From Bin103 sp002238925 (lineage in GTDB: Bacteria > Spirochaetota > Spirochaetia > SZUA-6 > Bin103), in the NCBI GenBank assembly GCA_965208065.1, contig OZ242313.1:2666001-2730000 (forward strand): a stretch of 64,000 nt of DNA, given 5' to 3'. Of the stretch, positions 17,735-25,182 are shown piece by piece. The notes under the pieces were generated by a model. It had not been told where the DNA came from. It saw nothing but the letters and a program-made list of their open reading frames with translations, and did no database searches. How positions within the stretch are numbered: the first letter of the stretch is position 1; each line of letters starts with the position of its first letter. A program made the position numbers and the translations under genes.

Positions 17735-18508
17735 CTACTCCTTCCAGGGAAATATCATTCCGCGCAGCGTCCGCTTGCCGACCCGGTCGCGGTCATCCAC
17801 CAGCAGGGCGTCCCAGGGAATCTTCTTGCGGTCGGCGTCCGGGTGCTCCTCCAGGTAATCGTACTTGTAGAGGCGCAGTTTCAACGCAACGTTGTGCCAC
17901 ACCAGAACGGCCCCGAGCCCCGGCAGAATGCCGCCCGTGAACAGCGACACCGCCACAATGCCCAACGCTCCGACCGCGAGCACCAGCATCAACCCGGTGT
18001 TGTCGAAGAACAGGAGCAGCATCTTGCGGATCATCTTGCGCGGGGTGCGCTCGAGCCGCGACTGGATCGGAAAGAAGAACTGCGCCGCCAGCACCCACCC
18101 GACGGTGACCCACAGCAGGATGATCTGGCCCATCATGCCGAGCACCGCCTGGTCCACCTGGGCATACACGCGGAACGCCACCTGCAGGATCACGAAGTAG
18201 ACGCCGTTGACCAATGCAAACAGCAGCGTGGTCTGGTAGGTGTCCCGGATTGCATCCCAGAACGACGCGAAGCCGGGCGACTGGTAGTCTGCAATCGCGC
18301 TCGCCACCGCACTCGCTCCGCCGGTGTAGACGCAGAAACAGGCCAGCGCAACCACTTGCAGTGCCAGGGTGAGCGCCAGGCCCGGGGCGATTACCGGTGC
18401 GTACACGAGCAGCGCGACCGGGGCGTAGAAGCCAATGTTGAGCAGCAGCACCCGGAACAGGTTGTCCCAAGTATCGAAGAACGCTTTCTTGATCAGAAAT
18501 CCGAGCAT
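17735..18508 (-). CDS. Uncharacterised multi-pass membrane protein
   Basis: A 257-residue integral membrane protein with about six hydrophobic segments (near residues 20-50, 55-80, 105-130, 135-160, 185-210 and 212-230). A charged C-terminal tail ends GKRTLRGMIFPWKE. The amphipathic start MLGFLIKKAFFDTWDN resembles the opening of DUF624/YesL-type membrane proteins, but I cannot confirm membership. ATG 18508 was chosen because residues upstream are Pro/Arg/Cys-rich and unlike a membrane protein. It converges with the flavodoxin-like gene and diverges from the J-domain gene. Confidence 0.65.
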   Translation of the reverse strand: MLGFLIKKAFFDTWDNLFRVLLLNIGFYAPVALLVYAPVIAPGLALTLALQVVALACFCVYTGGASAVASAIADYQSPGFASFWDAIRDTYQTTLLFALVNGVYFVILQVAFRVYAQVDQAVLGMMGQIILLWVTVGWVLAAQFFFPIQSRLERTPRKMIRKMLLLFFDNTGLMLVLAVGALGIVAVSLFTGGILPGLGAVLVWHNVALKLRLYKYDYLEEHPDADRKKIPWDALLVDDRDRVGKRTLRGMIFPWKE

Positions 18509-18621
18509 GTCAGGCAGTCGTGTGCACCCTTGTACCACGGGACCGGACGGTGGACAACAGGCCCGTGGCGATGCCGCCGGCGCGATGCCCCGGGGCGGCG
18601 GCGCGCGGCGGCACAATAGGG

Positions 18622-18650
18622 TTGACAGCCTGATCGGCGTATCCTAAACT
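18622..18650 (+). promoter_or_regulatory. Strong sigma70-type promoter upstream of the J-domain gene
   Basis: A perfect TTGACA at 18622-18627 is followed after exactly 17 bases by TAAACT at 18645-18650. It lies in the 233-base divergent region between the membrane protein and the J-domain gene. The predicted leader to the TTG start at 18742 is about 85 bases. Confidence 0.65.
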
Positions 18651-18741
18651 TCGCGACGATAGCTTGGTGGAATGGCCGCCAGGTTATCGGGCGGGCAGTT
18701 CAGGGAGGGGCAGTCCCCGTCACGGCCAATGGGGTTGTGCC

Positions 18742-19539
18742 TTGTCTCCCAACCACTACAAGATCCTCGGTATTTCGCCGCGGGCCAGCGCCGTCGAGAT
18801 CAAACGCTCTTTTCGTCGCCGTGCCAAGGAACTACATCCCGACACCGCACTCGCTGGTTCTGACGAGCGTATGCGGTCGCTTATCGACGCCTACGAGGTG
18901 CTCAGCGATCCGCAGCGGCGCACCAACTACGATCGCACCCATGCCAGCCTGTTCCGGACCGTCACGTTCGATTACCGCGACTTCCTCAGGCAGCGCCGGC
19001 ACGACTACGTCAGTCAAACCAAGCTCATCTTCTATGATCTGCTGAACTCCCACGACGAGGAGGCGTTGGAGATTTACGAGCAACTCCTCATGGCCCACAT
19101 CGATCTGCGCAAGTACATGTCCCACGAGGATTTCATGGACTGTTCGTTTCTCCTTGCGGAGGCATTCGAGCGGCGTGGCGACCTGGTGAAGTCGGCGGAC
19201 CTGTATCGGCGGCTCTTCCTGTACGAACGCGAGCGTCCCTACTTTCGTCATTTCATCGACGAGGTAGTGGAACGGCTGCGCACCCTGATCTGCTTCAGAA
19301 TGGTGCCGCGCCTTCCGGCGAACGTGGTCATCGACCACATTGAGGATCTGATCGACCTGGAGATTTCGCGCAAGGACTCCGCGTTCTTCCACAAAAAGAT
19401 TGCCGAGATCTACTCCAGCAGTGGCGACAATGACCGCGCTGCCGAGCACCTGCGCCGGGGCCTGTCCCTGGATACCAAGCTTGCCGGCGTGAAGAAACTC
19501 AAGGAAAAGATCGGGTTTCGCGAGTTCGTCACCATGTAG
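18742..19539 (+). CDS. J-domain protein with long helical C-terminus
   Basis: A ~265-residue protein whose first ~70 residues form a J domain (HYKILGISPRASAVEIKRSF, catalytic HPD in ELHPD, then YEVLSDPQRRTNYD). J domains stimulate DnaK ATPase, so it is a likely co-chaperone. There is no G/F region and no zinc domain, so it is not DnaJ itself. The remaining ~190 residues are helical and TPR-like, with paired helices such as EALEIYEQLL and KSADLYRRLFLYER. TTG 18742 is preferred because it starts the J domain directly. The open frame continues upstream without a better start. Similar proteins occur in treponemes. Confidence 0.75.
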   Translation: MSPNHYKILGISPRASAVEIKRSFRRRAKELHPDTALAGSDERMRSLIDAYEVLSDPQRRTNYDRTHASLFRTVTFDYRDFLRQRRHDYVSQTKLIFYDLLNSHDEEALEIYEQLLMAHIDLRKYMSHEDFMDCSFLLAEAFERRGDLVKSADLYRRLFLYERERPYFRHFIDEVVERLRTLICFRMVPRLPANVVIDHIEDLIDLEISRKDSAFFHKKIAEIYSSSGDNDRAAEHLRRGLSLDTKLAGVKKLKEKIGFREFVTM

Positions 19540-19620
19540 CAGCCTGCCGTCCGTACGCCATCCTGGCCAACCGGTTCGTCCTGCGACCGTGGCGCGTGGT
19601 ATATTGCGTTCTGGAGGACC

Positions 19621-20703
19621 ATGGTCGGCCGCACAACCCGTCTTGCTCTGATTCTCGTCAGTCTGATTCCGGGCGTCCTGATTCCGGGCGTCGTCGCGTC
19701 GCAGGCGATCGACCGCCCCGCAGCCACCGTACGGCTTCAGAAGATTGCCGTCATCGGCGTGCGCGAACTGCGCACCCAGATCGAGTTGCTGGAGTTGCGC
19801 ACCGGTCAGCCGGTACCGGTCGAGCAGCGGCCGGCCATCCTGGATCTCCTGGTCGGCGAGCAGCTGTTCGACCAGGCCGCGGAGCGCGAACGCGTGACGG
19901 TGAGCGATGCCGACGTGGACGCTCGCATCGCTCAGCTTCGTGACCAGGAGGGGCACCGCCTGAACCTGGGACGCGCGCTCACCGACGCCGAGTACCGGTC
20001 GCTGGTCAGCGAGACCGGCCTGTCCTGGGACGAGTACCGCGAGCAACTTCGCAAGGCGCTCATTCAACAGCGCTACGTGGCGCGCGTGCGCGGCGACGAA
20101 TTGCGCAGCGTCGAGTTGCCCAACGAGGCGGATGTCGAGGAGTTCTACGAGGCGAACAAGACCACCGTGTTCGTGCAGCCGGACATGGTTCAGTTCAAGC
20201 ACATCTTCTTCGATACGCGCAATGTCAACGAGGCGTCCGCGCGCCTGGCGGTGCGCGAGCGTGCGGAGCGGGTGCACCGCGAGTTGATGAACGGCGCCAG
20301 CTTCGATCAACTGGTGCGCACCCATTCCGAGGATGCCGAGTCGCACGACTCAGGCGGCCTGTTCGGTACCTACCTGCGGCGCGACGACCAGGCCACCAGC
20401 CAGCTGTTGGGGCGGGAGTTCTTCGAGGCGCCGTTCGGCATGGACGAAGGCGAGACCAGCGGGGTGCTGCGCTCCAACGTCGGTTTCCACATCGTGCGCG
20501 TGGTCGACAAGTTGACGGCCCGCATCCTCGGCCTCGACGATCCGGTCAATCCGCTGTCGGACAGCACGGTACGCGACCAGATCCGCGTGCTGCTGGCGAA
20601 CAGCGTGCAGACGCAGGCATACCAGTCCGCGCTGCTGGCCACCCTGGACGATCTGCGCCAGGAGGCGGAGGTGCGCATCTTCGAGGAGAATCTTCAGTGG
20701 TAG
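19621..20703 (+). CDS. SurA-like peptidyl-prolyl isomerase
   Basis: A 360-residue exported protein. The signal peptide ends VVASQA (about residue 28), an N-terminal SurA-like chaperone domain follows (residues 40-175), then a parvulin rotamase domain with QFKHIFFDT, FDQLVRTHSED, GGLFGTYLRRDD and the closing NVGFHIVRVVDK. It probably assists folding of outer-membrane or periplasmic proteins, in line with the nearby LptD and barrel candidates. A TGGAGG sits 3 bases before ATG 19621 and a TATATT lies at 19600-19605, which may be a -10 element. nusB follows 31 bases downstream. Confidence 0.85.
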   Translation: MVGRTTRLALILVSLIPGVLIPGVVASQAIDRPAATVRLQKIAVIGVRELRTQIELLELRTGQPVPVEQRPAILDLLVGEQLFDQAAERERVTVSDADVDARIAQLRDQEGHRLNLGRALTDAEYRSLVSETGLSWDEYREQLRKALIQQRYVARVRGDELRSVELPNEADVEEFYEANKTTVFVQPDMVQFKHIFFDTRNVNEASARLAVRERAERVHRELMNGASFDQLVRTHSEDAESHDSGGLFGTYLRRDDQATSQLLGREFFEAPFGMDEGETSGVLRSNVGFHIVRVVDKLTARILGLDDPVNPLSDSTVRDQIRVLLANSVQTQAYQSALLATLDDLRQEAEVRIFEENLQW

Positions 20704-20734
20704 CGCGGTTCGGCCCGCGGGTGGGCGGTTGCTG

Positions 20735-21190
20735 ATGGGCAAGCGGCGCGAGGCACGCACGATCGCCGTGCAGACCATGTACCGGTTCGAGATATCACGT
20801 GCGCCCCTGACCGAGTTGCTCGATTACTCCTGGATCGGTACCGAACGGCGGCGCGGCATGGCGCCGGCGACGCTCGAGTTTGCCTCGTTGCTGGTCGCCG
20901 GGTGCATCGAGAACCTGGCGGCAATCGACCGGGAGATTGCCGGCCACCTGGAGCACTGGGACATTGAGCGCGTGTCCCGGATCGACCTGTCGGTGCTGAG
21001 GGTCGGCACCTACTGCCTGCTGCACCAGCGCGACATCCCGGCCGAGGTGACGCTCGACGAGAGCGTGGCGGTGGCCGGGCAGTTCGGCGGCGAGCATTCC
21101 TATCGATTCGTCAACGGCGTACTGGACGGCATATACCGGCGCGTCGGCGCCACGCCGGACACCGTTGCCGCGCGACCCGCTGGAGGTTAG
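20735..21190 (+). CDS. nusB: Transcription antitermination factor NusB
   Basis: A 151-residue all-helical RNA-binding protein of the rRNA antitermination complex. The family pattern is clear: an N-terminal Arg-rich RNA-binding helix (GKRREARTIAVQTMYRFE), then RISRIDLSVLRVGTY-like sequence (VSRIDLSVLRVGTYCLL), IPAEVTLDESVAVAGQFG and FVNGVLDGIYRR at the C-terminus. ATG 20735 was chosen over TTG 20729, two codons earlier. It shares a transcription unit with the PPIase gene. Confidence 0.93.
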   Translation: MGKRREARTIAVQTMYRFEISRAPLTELLDYSWIGTERRRGMAPATLEFASLLVAGCIENLAAIDREIAGHLEHWDIERVSRIDLSVLRVGTYCLLHQRDIPAEVTLDESVAVAGQFGGEHSYRFVNGVLDGIYRRVGATPDTVAARPAGG

Positions 21191-21230
21191 ATGTTGCCGG
21201 TGCCGGGCGCCAGGTGGTAGGGTAGCTGCG

Positions 21231-21908
21231 GTGATTTGCTTGTACCGGTGGCTCTGTACCACCACGCTTGGGGCGCTGGTCCTGGTTGGTGGGCTGGCCT
21301 TGCCGACCGCCGCGCTGGCTCAGGATCAGGGTGAGGACGGCGTCGGGAGCGAGGCTGACGGCGAACCGTTGGTCGCGCCGCGCTATGGATTCGGGGACAG
21401 CACGCTGGCCATGCGGCTGGGAATTGCCCTGCCGCTGTTCCTGCTGGCTACCGACGAGGTGGAGACCCCCGACGGCGACAGGAACAACGTGCTGCCCGCC
21501 AACCTGTCGGTGGTAGGATCGGCGGCCGTCAACTGGAACGTCTACCTGGATGAGTCGTTCACGATCGGCGCCGAACTTGGCGGCGGTCTGGCCGTCGACA
21601 TCAACGACGCGCTCTGGTACATGGTGCCGATCCTGGTCCGCGGCGGCTACGTTATCAGCCTGCCGCATATGGAGATTCCAATCAGCGCCGGATTGGGGGC
21701 CGTGGTATTGCGCTTGGTGGACAACACCCGGGTGGCATTCGCCCTGCAACCGGGAGCGGGATTTCTGTGGCGTGCCACCCCCGACTGGTCGTTTGGCGCC
21801 ACGCTCGAGTACTGGTTCTCTTGGGAACCGCCGTGGGCGGATGCCAGCGATCCGCACTTTTTCGGCAACTTCGTCAGTGCGTCCGCGACCGCGGTGTATC
21901 ACTTCTGA
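21231..21908 (+). CDS. Small outer-membrane beta-barrel candidate
   Basis: A ~225-residue protein starting at GTG 21231. The signal peptide ends ALAQ, a short acidic linker follows, then ~180 residues of alternating hydrophobic/polar strands with repeated Gly and Tyr/Trp. It ends in an aromatic TAVYHF, the usual barrel C-terminal signature. Size fits an 8-stranded barrel like those described in treponemes, though no specific family can be named from the sequence. Its stop overlaps the next gene's start by one base (TGATG), so they are translated as a pair. Function unknown. Confidence 0.65.
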   Translation: MICLYRWLCTTTLGALVLVGGLALPTAALAQDQGEDGVGSEADGEPLVAPRYGFGDSTLAMRLGIALPLFLLATDEVETPDGDRNNVLPANLSVVGSAAVNWNVYLDESFTIGAELGGGLAVDINDALWYMVPILVRGGYVISLPHMEIPISAGLGAVVLRLVDNTRVAFALQPGAGFLWRATPDWSFGATLEYWFSWEPPWADASDPHFFGNFVSASATAVYHF

Positions 21909-22993
21909 TGGCGGAACGAAGCATGTGGTCCAGGCGGCTGGGGCTGGGGCGCGCCGGCCGGCACCTGCTGGGCGTGTTGGCGTTGGTGTTGGTCGTGGCC
22001 TGCGAGCCCGACGTACTGGGGATCTACCACACGCTGGCCACCGAGAGCGAACGCGACAACCGGAACCTCCACGACAATCTTACCGTGAGCGCAACGGCGG
22101 AGGTAGCCGGCTATTTCTACGTGGCCGCGCATGGAATGTGGAGCCGGCCGATCGGGCGGGACAGCTGGCAGGAAGTACGGCGACCGCGGTCGGGTTCCGT
22201 CGAGATGCCGGTGCTCGGCATGGCGCAGAGCAACGCCACGCTGTGCGTGGGGACGGACAACGGCGTGTATCATGCCGATGCCGATCCGAAGGCGCCGAGC
22301 TGGGAGCGGGCCACCGGCATATCCGGGCAGATCCTGCGCGTGTTCGCGATTCCGGGCAGCGCCGGCGAGATCCTGGCGATTGTCCACAATGACGGATTGT
22401 TCGTGAGTCGCGATGGTTGCCAGGAGTTCTCCCGCGTGACACTGCCGGAGGAAGCGACGGCAAGCGGACGCCCGTACGACGCATTCCACGACGGCAGCAA
22501 GTACTGGCTCACGGTCGGCAAACGGGTGTACTTCGGAGGCAATCTCGATGACCCCCTGCAGCGTGAGGCGCGGGCCCCCGAGGACAGCGATTACCGCGGG
22601 ATATGGTGTCTGGGAACCGACAATTGCTACTTTGCCAACCGCGCCGGCGAGATCTACAGCCTGGACAGCAACAACCTGGAACTTCTTGGCACGATTGAGC
22701 CACCGGACGACGATGTCGAGGAGGTGCCCCTGACGCTGTTCATCCACATTGAGGACCAGATGCTGATTGGCACGGAAGGCTACGGCTTCTACCAGTTTGG
22801 TGTGCGGGACCTGGACCTCTCCGATGTCCGGCGCGGGCCGCGCAGCACCAGCCAACTGTACCGGGCGCACGTCACCATGTTCGCCCACCACGCCGACAGC
22901 GACCTCGTGTTCGCCGGTACCGCCGGCGGCGGCCTGTCGAGCATCAAGGTTGCCACCGCGGTGAAGGACACCGGAACCTGGGACTGGGAGTGA
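21908..22993 (+). CDS. Secreted lipoprotein, propeller-like
   Basis: A 361-residue protein with a basic N-terminus, a hydrophobic run GVLALVLVVAC and a lipobox Cys near residue 33, so it is a predicted lipoprotein. The mature part has repeating motifs such as GVYHADADP, LAIVHNDGLFVSRDG and VFAGTAGGGLSSIK, typical of beta-propeller sensor or BNR-like folds where each blade reports an event value. I do not recognise a family or function. ATG 21908 overlaps the stop of the barrel gene, and a second ATG at 21923 is equally possible. The pair may form an outer-membrane complex, which is only an inference. Confidence 0.65.
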   Translation: MAERSMWSRRLGLGRAGRHLLGVLALVLVVACEPDVLGIYHTLATESERDNRNLHDNLTVSATAEVAGYFYVAAHGMWSRPIGRDSWQEVRRPRSGSVEMPVLGMAQSNATLCVGTDNGVYHADADPKAPSWERATGISGQILRVFAIPGSAGEILAIVHNDGLFVSRDGCQEFSRVTLPEEATASGRPYDAFHDGSKYWLTVGKRVYFGGNLDDPLQREARAPEDSDYRGIWCLGTDNCYFANRAGEIYSLDSNNLELLGTIEPPDDDVEEVPLTLFIHIEDQMLIGTEGYGFYQFGVRDLDLSDVRRGPRSTSQLYRAHVTMFAHHADSDLVFAGTAGGGLSSIKVATAVKDTGTWDWE

Positions 22994-23034
22994 TCTGGCC
23001 GGGTGCGTGACTGCGTTGAAAGCGTTGACTGACG

Positions 23035-23778
23035 CTACGCGGTGAGGACTTCGGTGCGGTCCTTGAGTATGGCGATGGTGTGCTCGAAGTGGGCCGACGC
23101 CCGCCCGTCGCCGGTAACCACGGTCCAACCGTCGTCGAGCACCGATGTCTCGGAAGTTCCCAGGTTGAGCATCGGCTCGATCGCCAGCACCATGCCGGGC
23201 TTGAGCCGGGGGTTTTCGCCGCCGCCGGGATAGTTCGGCACCTGCGGATCCTCGTGCACGGCAAAGCCGACGCCGTGGCCGCAGTACTGGCGTACGACAC
23301 CGTAACCGGCTTCGCGGGCGTGTTCGAAGATGGCATTGGAGATGTCGCGGATGCGGTTGCCCGCTACCGCCTGCCCGATACCCAGCCGCAGACACTCCTC
23401 GGTTACCTCCAGGAGCCGCCGCACCTCGTCGGGGATCTCGCCCACCGGCACGGTGAGCGCCGCGTCCGCGAAGTAGCCGTCGATCTCCACCCCCAGGTCC
23501 ACGCCGACAATGTCGCCATCTTGCAGCCGCCGCTTGCCCGGAATGCCGTGAATCACCTCGTCGTTGATGGAAACGCAAATGGCGGCGGGGTAGTCCATGT
23601 AGCCGAGGAACGCCGGTTGCGCGCCGCGCGAGGCAAGAAACCGCGACGCGATCTCGTTGAGGTCGGCGGTGGTGATGCCGGGGCGGACGCTGCGGCGCAA
23701 CAGTCCGAGGCTCTCCTTGACCAGGGCCGCGGACTCCCGAATGCGCCCGATGTCCGCGTCGCTCTTGAGCCGTCTCAC
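23035..23778 (-). CDS. map: Methionine aminopeptidase, type I
   Basis: A 247-residue cytosolic dimetal enzyme that removes the N-terminal Met from new proteins. All five metal ligands are present: Asp94 and Asp105 (GVDLGVEIDGYFADAA), His168 (CGHGVG), Glu201 (AIEPML) and Glu232 (FEHT). His78 supports catalysis. Length is normal for type I and there is no zinc-finger extension. The start is GTG 23778, which overlaps the bactofilin stop by 3 bases, so its translation depends on the bactofilin gene. Convergent with the propeller lipoprotein. Confidence 0.95.
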   Translation of the reverse strand: MRRLKSDADIGRIRESAALVKESLGLLRRSVRPGITTADLNEIASRFLASRGAQPAFLGYMDYPAAICVSINDEVIHGIPGKRRLQDGDIVGVDLGVEIDGYFADAALTVPVGEIPDEVRRLLEVTEECLRLGIGQAVAGNRIRDISNAIFEHAREAGYGVVRQYCGHGVGFAVHEDPQVPNYPGGGENPRLKPGMVLAIEPMLNLGTSETSVLDDGWTVVTGDGRASAHFEHTIAILKDRTEVLTA

Positions 23779-24215
23779 CGCGGTCCCTCAAGCCGGAGTG
23801 GATCGCCGGGAGCATCGGTGAACGCGTCTTCGGCATCGGCGCCGTAGGCGCTGCGAACCGACTCGACCACGTTCTCGGCTTTATCCTGGGTGATGGTGAC
23901 GTTTCCGCTGTGCACTACGCCCGGCTCAAGGGTGAGCTTGGGGGTGGTGATGCCGCCAAGCACCTTGCCGGTCTGCGCCACGTACACCTCTTCACTGGCA
24001 TGGATATTGCCGATAAAGGTGCCGGCCACCACCACCTTGCCAGTGTTGATGTCGGTCTTGGCTTGGCCAGTGGGACCGATGATCACGTCCCCTTCGGTAT
24101 GGATGTCGCCCTGAAACTTGCCTTCGATCCGTATCGTCCCGGATACGTGGAGCCTGCCGTGGAAGATCGAACCGGCGCCGATGGTGCAATTCGCGGCCGC
24201 TTGCCTCGCTGCCAT
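23775..24215 (-). CDS. Bactofilin cytoskeletal protein (copy 1)
   Basis: A 146-residue bactofilin. The core (about residues 8-110) is a right-handed beta-helix with repeated hydrophobic rungs: GAGSIFHGRLHVSGTIRIEG, GDVIIGPTGQAKTDI, GKVVVAGTFIGNI, EEVYVAQTGKVLGGI and PKLTLEPGVVHSG. Short disordered tails flank it, which is normal for the family. Bactofilins polymerise without nucleotide and act in cell shape, envelope synthesis or motility. It is the first gene of a two-gene unit with map. A second copy lies at 33517-33924. Confidence 0.9.
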   Translation of the reverse strand: MAARQAAANCTIGAGSIFHGRLHVSGTIRIEGKFQGDIHTEGDVIIGPTGQAKTDINTGKVVVAGTFIGNIHASEEVYVAQTGKVLGGITTPKLTLEPGVVHSGNVTITQDKAENVVESVRSAYGADAEDAFTDAPGDPLRLEGPR

Positions 24216-24318
24216 TGCTTGCTTAACCCGGTGCGGCGGGCGATGCTTGAGTATTGGCTGTCATCTCCCTTTCCTGTTATGGGATTCCGTGGCTGCCCGC
24301 GCTCGGCGAGTCGCCAGC

Positions 24319-24348
24319 ACCATAGCCGAATCGCCGTTCCGCGTGCAA
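24319..24348 (-). promoter_or_regulatory. Possible promoter for bactofilin-map
   Basis: On the minus strand TTGCAC (24348-24343) and TATGGT (24324-24319) are 18 bases apart, in the 225-base divergent gap between the bactofilin and the small membrane protein. It would give a leader of about 95 bases. Match is moderate. Nothing else is visible in this gap. Confidence 0.35.
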
Positions 24349-24440
24349 TACAAGGTCGCACGCCCGTACGCCGCGTTGCGGGGATGCTTGTGGACGCCGC
24401 CGCCGCCGGTCGCTACCTTTGGACGCGAGGGGGCCTGAGG

Positions 24441-24665
24441 ATGTCGGATATCGTACCGCGAGAGAAGGTATCGCAACAGGGTGTTCGCGCAGCTGGTGGT
24501 GTCGGCGGGGGGCTTGCCCTGCTGGTGCTCGGGTCGCTGTTGGGCCTGCTGCCCGTGTTGGGCGGCCTGCTGAAGACGTTGCTGATCCTTGGCAGCGTCG
24601 GCCTGTTCGGCTTCGGTGGGTTCAACCTGTACCAATTCATCCGGAACCTGCGCCGCCGGATGTAA
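24441..24665 (+). CDS. Small two-helix membrane protein
   Basis: A 74-residue protein of unknown function starting at ATG 24441 right after GAGG. A ~25-residue polar start (MSDIVPREKVSQQ) is followed by two hydrophobic segments separated by a short loop (GLALLVLGSLLGLLPVLGG and TLLILGSVGLFGFGGFNLYQF). It ends in a basic FIRNLRRRM tail that should stay in the cytosol. It lies directly ahead of the LapA-domain and SPOR-domain genes and may belong with these envelope proteins. Confidence 0.55.
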   Translation: MSDIVPREKVSQQGVRAAGGVGGGLALLVLGSLLGLLPVLGGLLKTLLILGSVGLFGFGGFNLYQFIRNLRRRM

Positions 24666-24720
24666 CCCGTTCGCAGCGTTTGTGCGCGGGTCATCGTTGA
24701 AAGCTGCCGATAATCAATCC

Positions 24721-25182
24721 GTGAGAGACCGCCTGCCGCTACCTTGGAGAGTGTTCGGCGTCATCGGGTTGTTGATCGTGGTGACCGCCTTTTCGGCGTT
24801 GAATCTTGAGAACCGGTCCGACGTGTCGCTGGGGGTTTACACCTTCCGTGGCGTGCCGGTGTTTCTCACCAGCTTGATCGCGCTCATCCTCGGCGCCGTT
24901 CTGGTCGTGCCGATGACCCTGCTCAGGGGCGGGCGGCGGCGTACGGCCGCGCCCGACCGCGGTGGCGGCCACGATGAAGTGGCGGAAGCCGAGGAACCGA
25001 TGCCGGTGGAGCCCGAACCGGTGCTGCCGGACGACACACCGCGGGCTGACGTTCCCGGCGACGAGCCGGTGCCCGAGGAAGCGCCCCGCCGGCGCAGACG
25101 GTGGCCGTTTGGCGCTCGGCATCAGGAACAGGACCCGGACGACGCCCTTGCGCGCGACCGCGACACCGGCGGTGGTGGCTAA
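24721..25182 (+). CDS. LapA-domain membrane protein
   Basis: A 153-residue protein with two membrane helices (near residues 10-30 and 48-70) and the LapA/DUF1049 spacer between them, NLENRSDVSLGVYTFRGVPVF. A long Pro/Glu/Arg-rich cytosolic tail follows. LapA-type proteins act in envelope and LPS homeostasis in proteobacteria, but the role here is not known. GTG 24721 opens the first helix. The last codons overlap the SPOR-domain gene start by about 11 bases, so the two are linked. Confidence 0.65.
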   Translation: MRDRLPLPWRVFGVIGLLIVVTAFSALNLENRSDVSLGVYTFRGVPVFLTSLIALILGAVLVVPMTLLRGGRRRTAAPDRGGGHDEVAEAEEPMPVEPEPVLPDDTPRADVPGDEPVPEEAPRRRRRWPFGARHQEQDPDDALARDRDTGGGG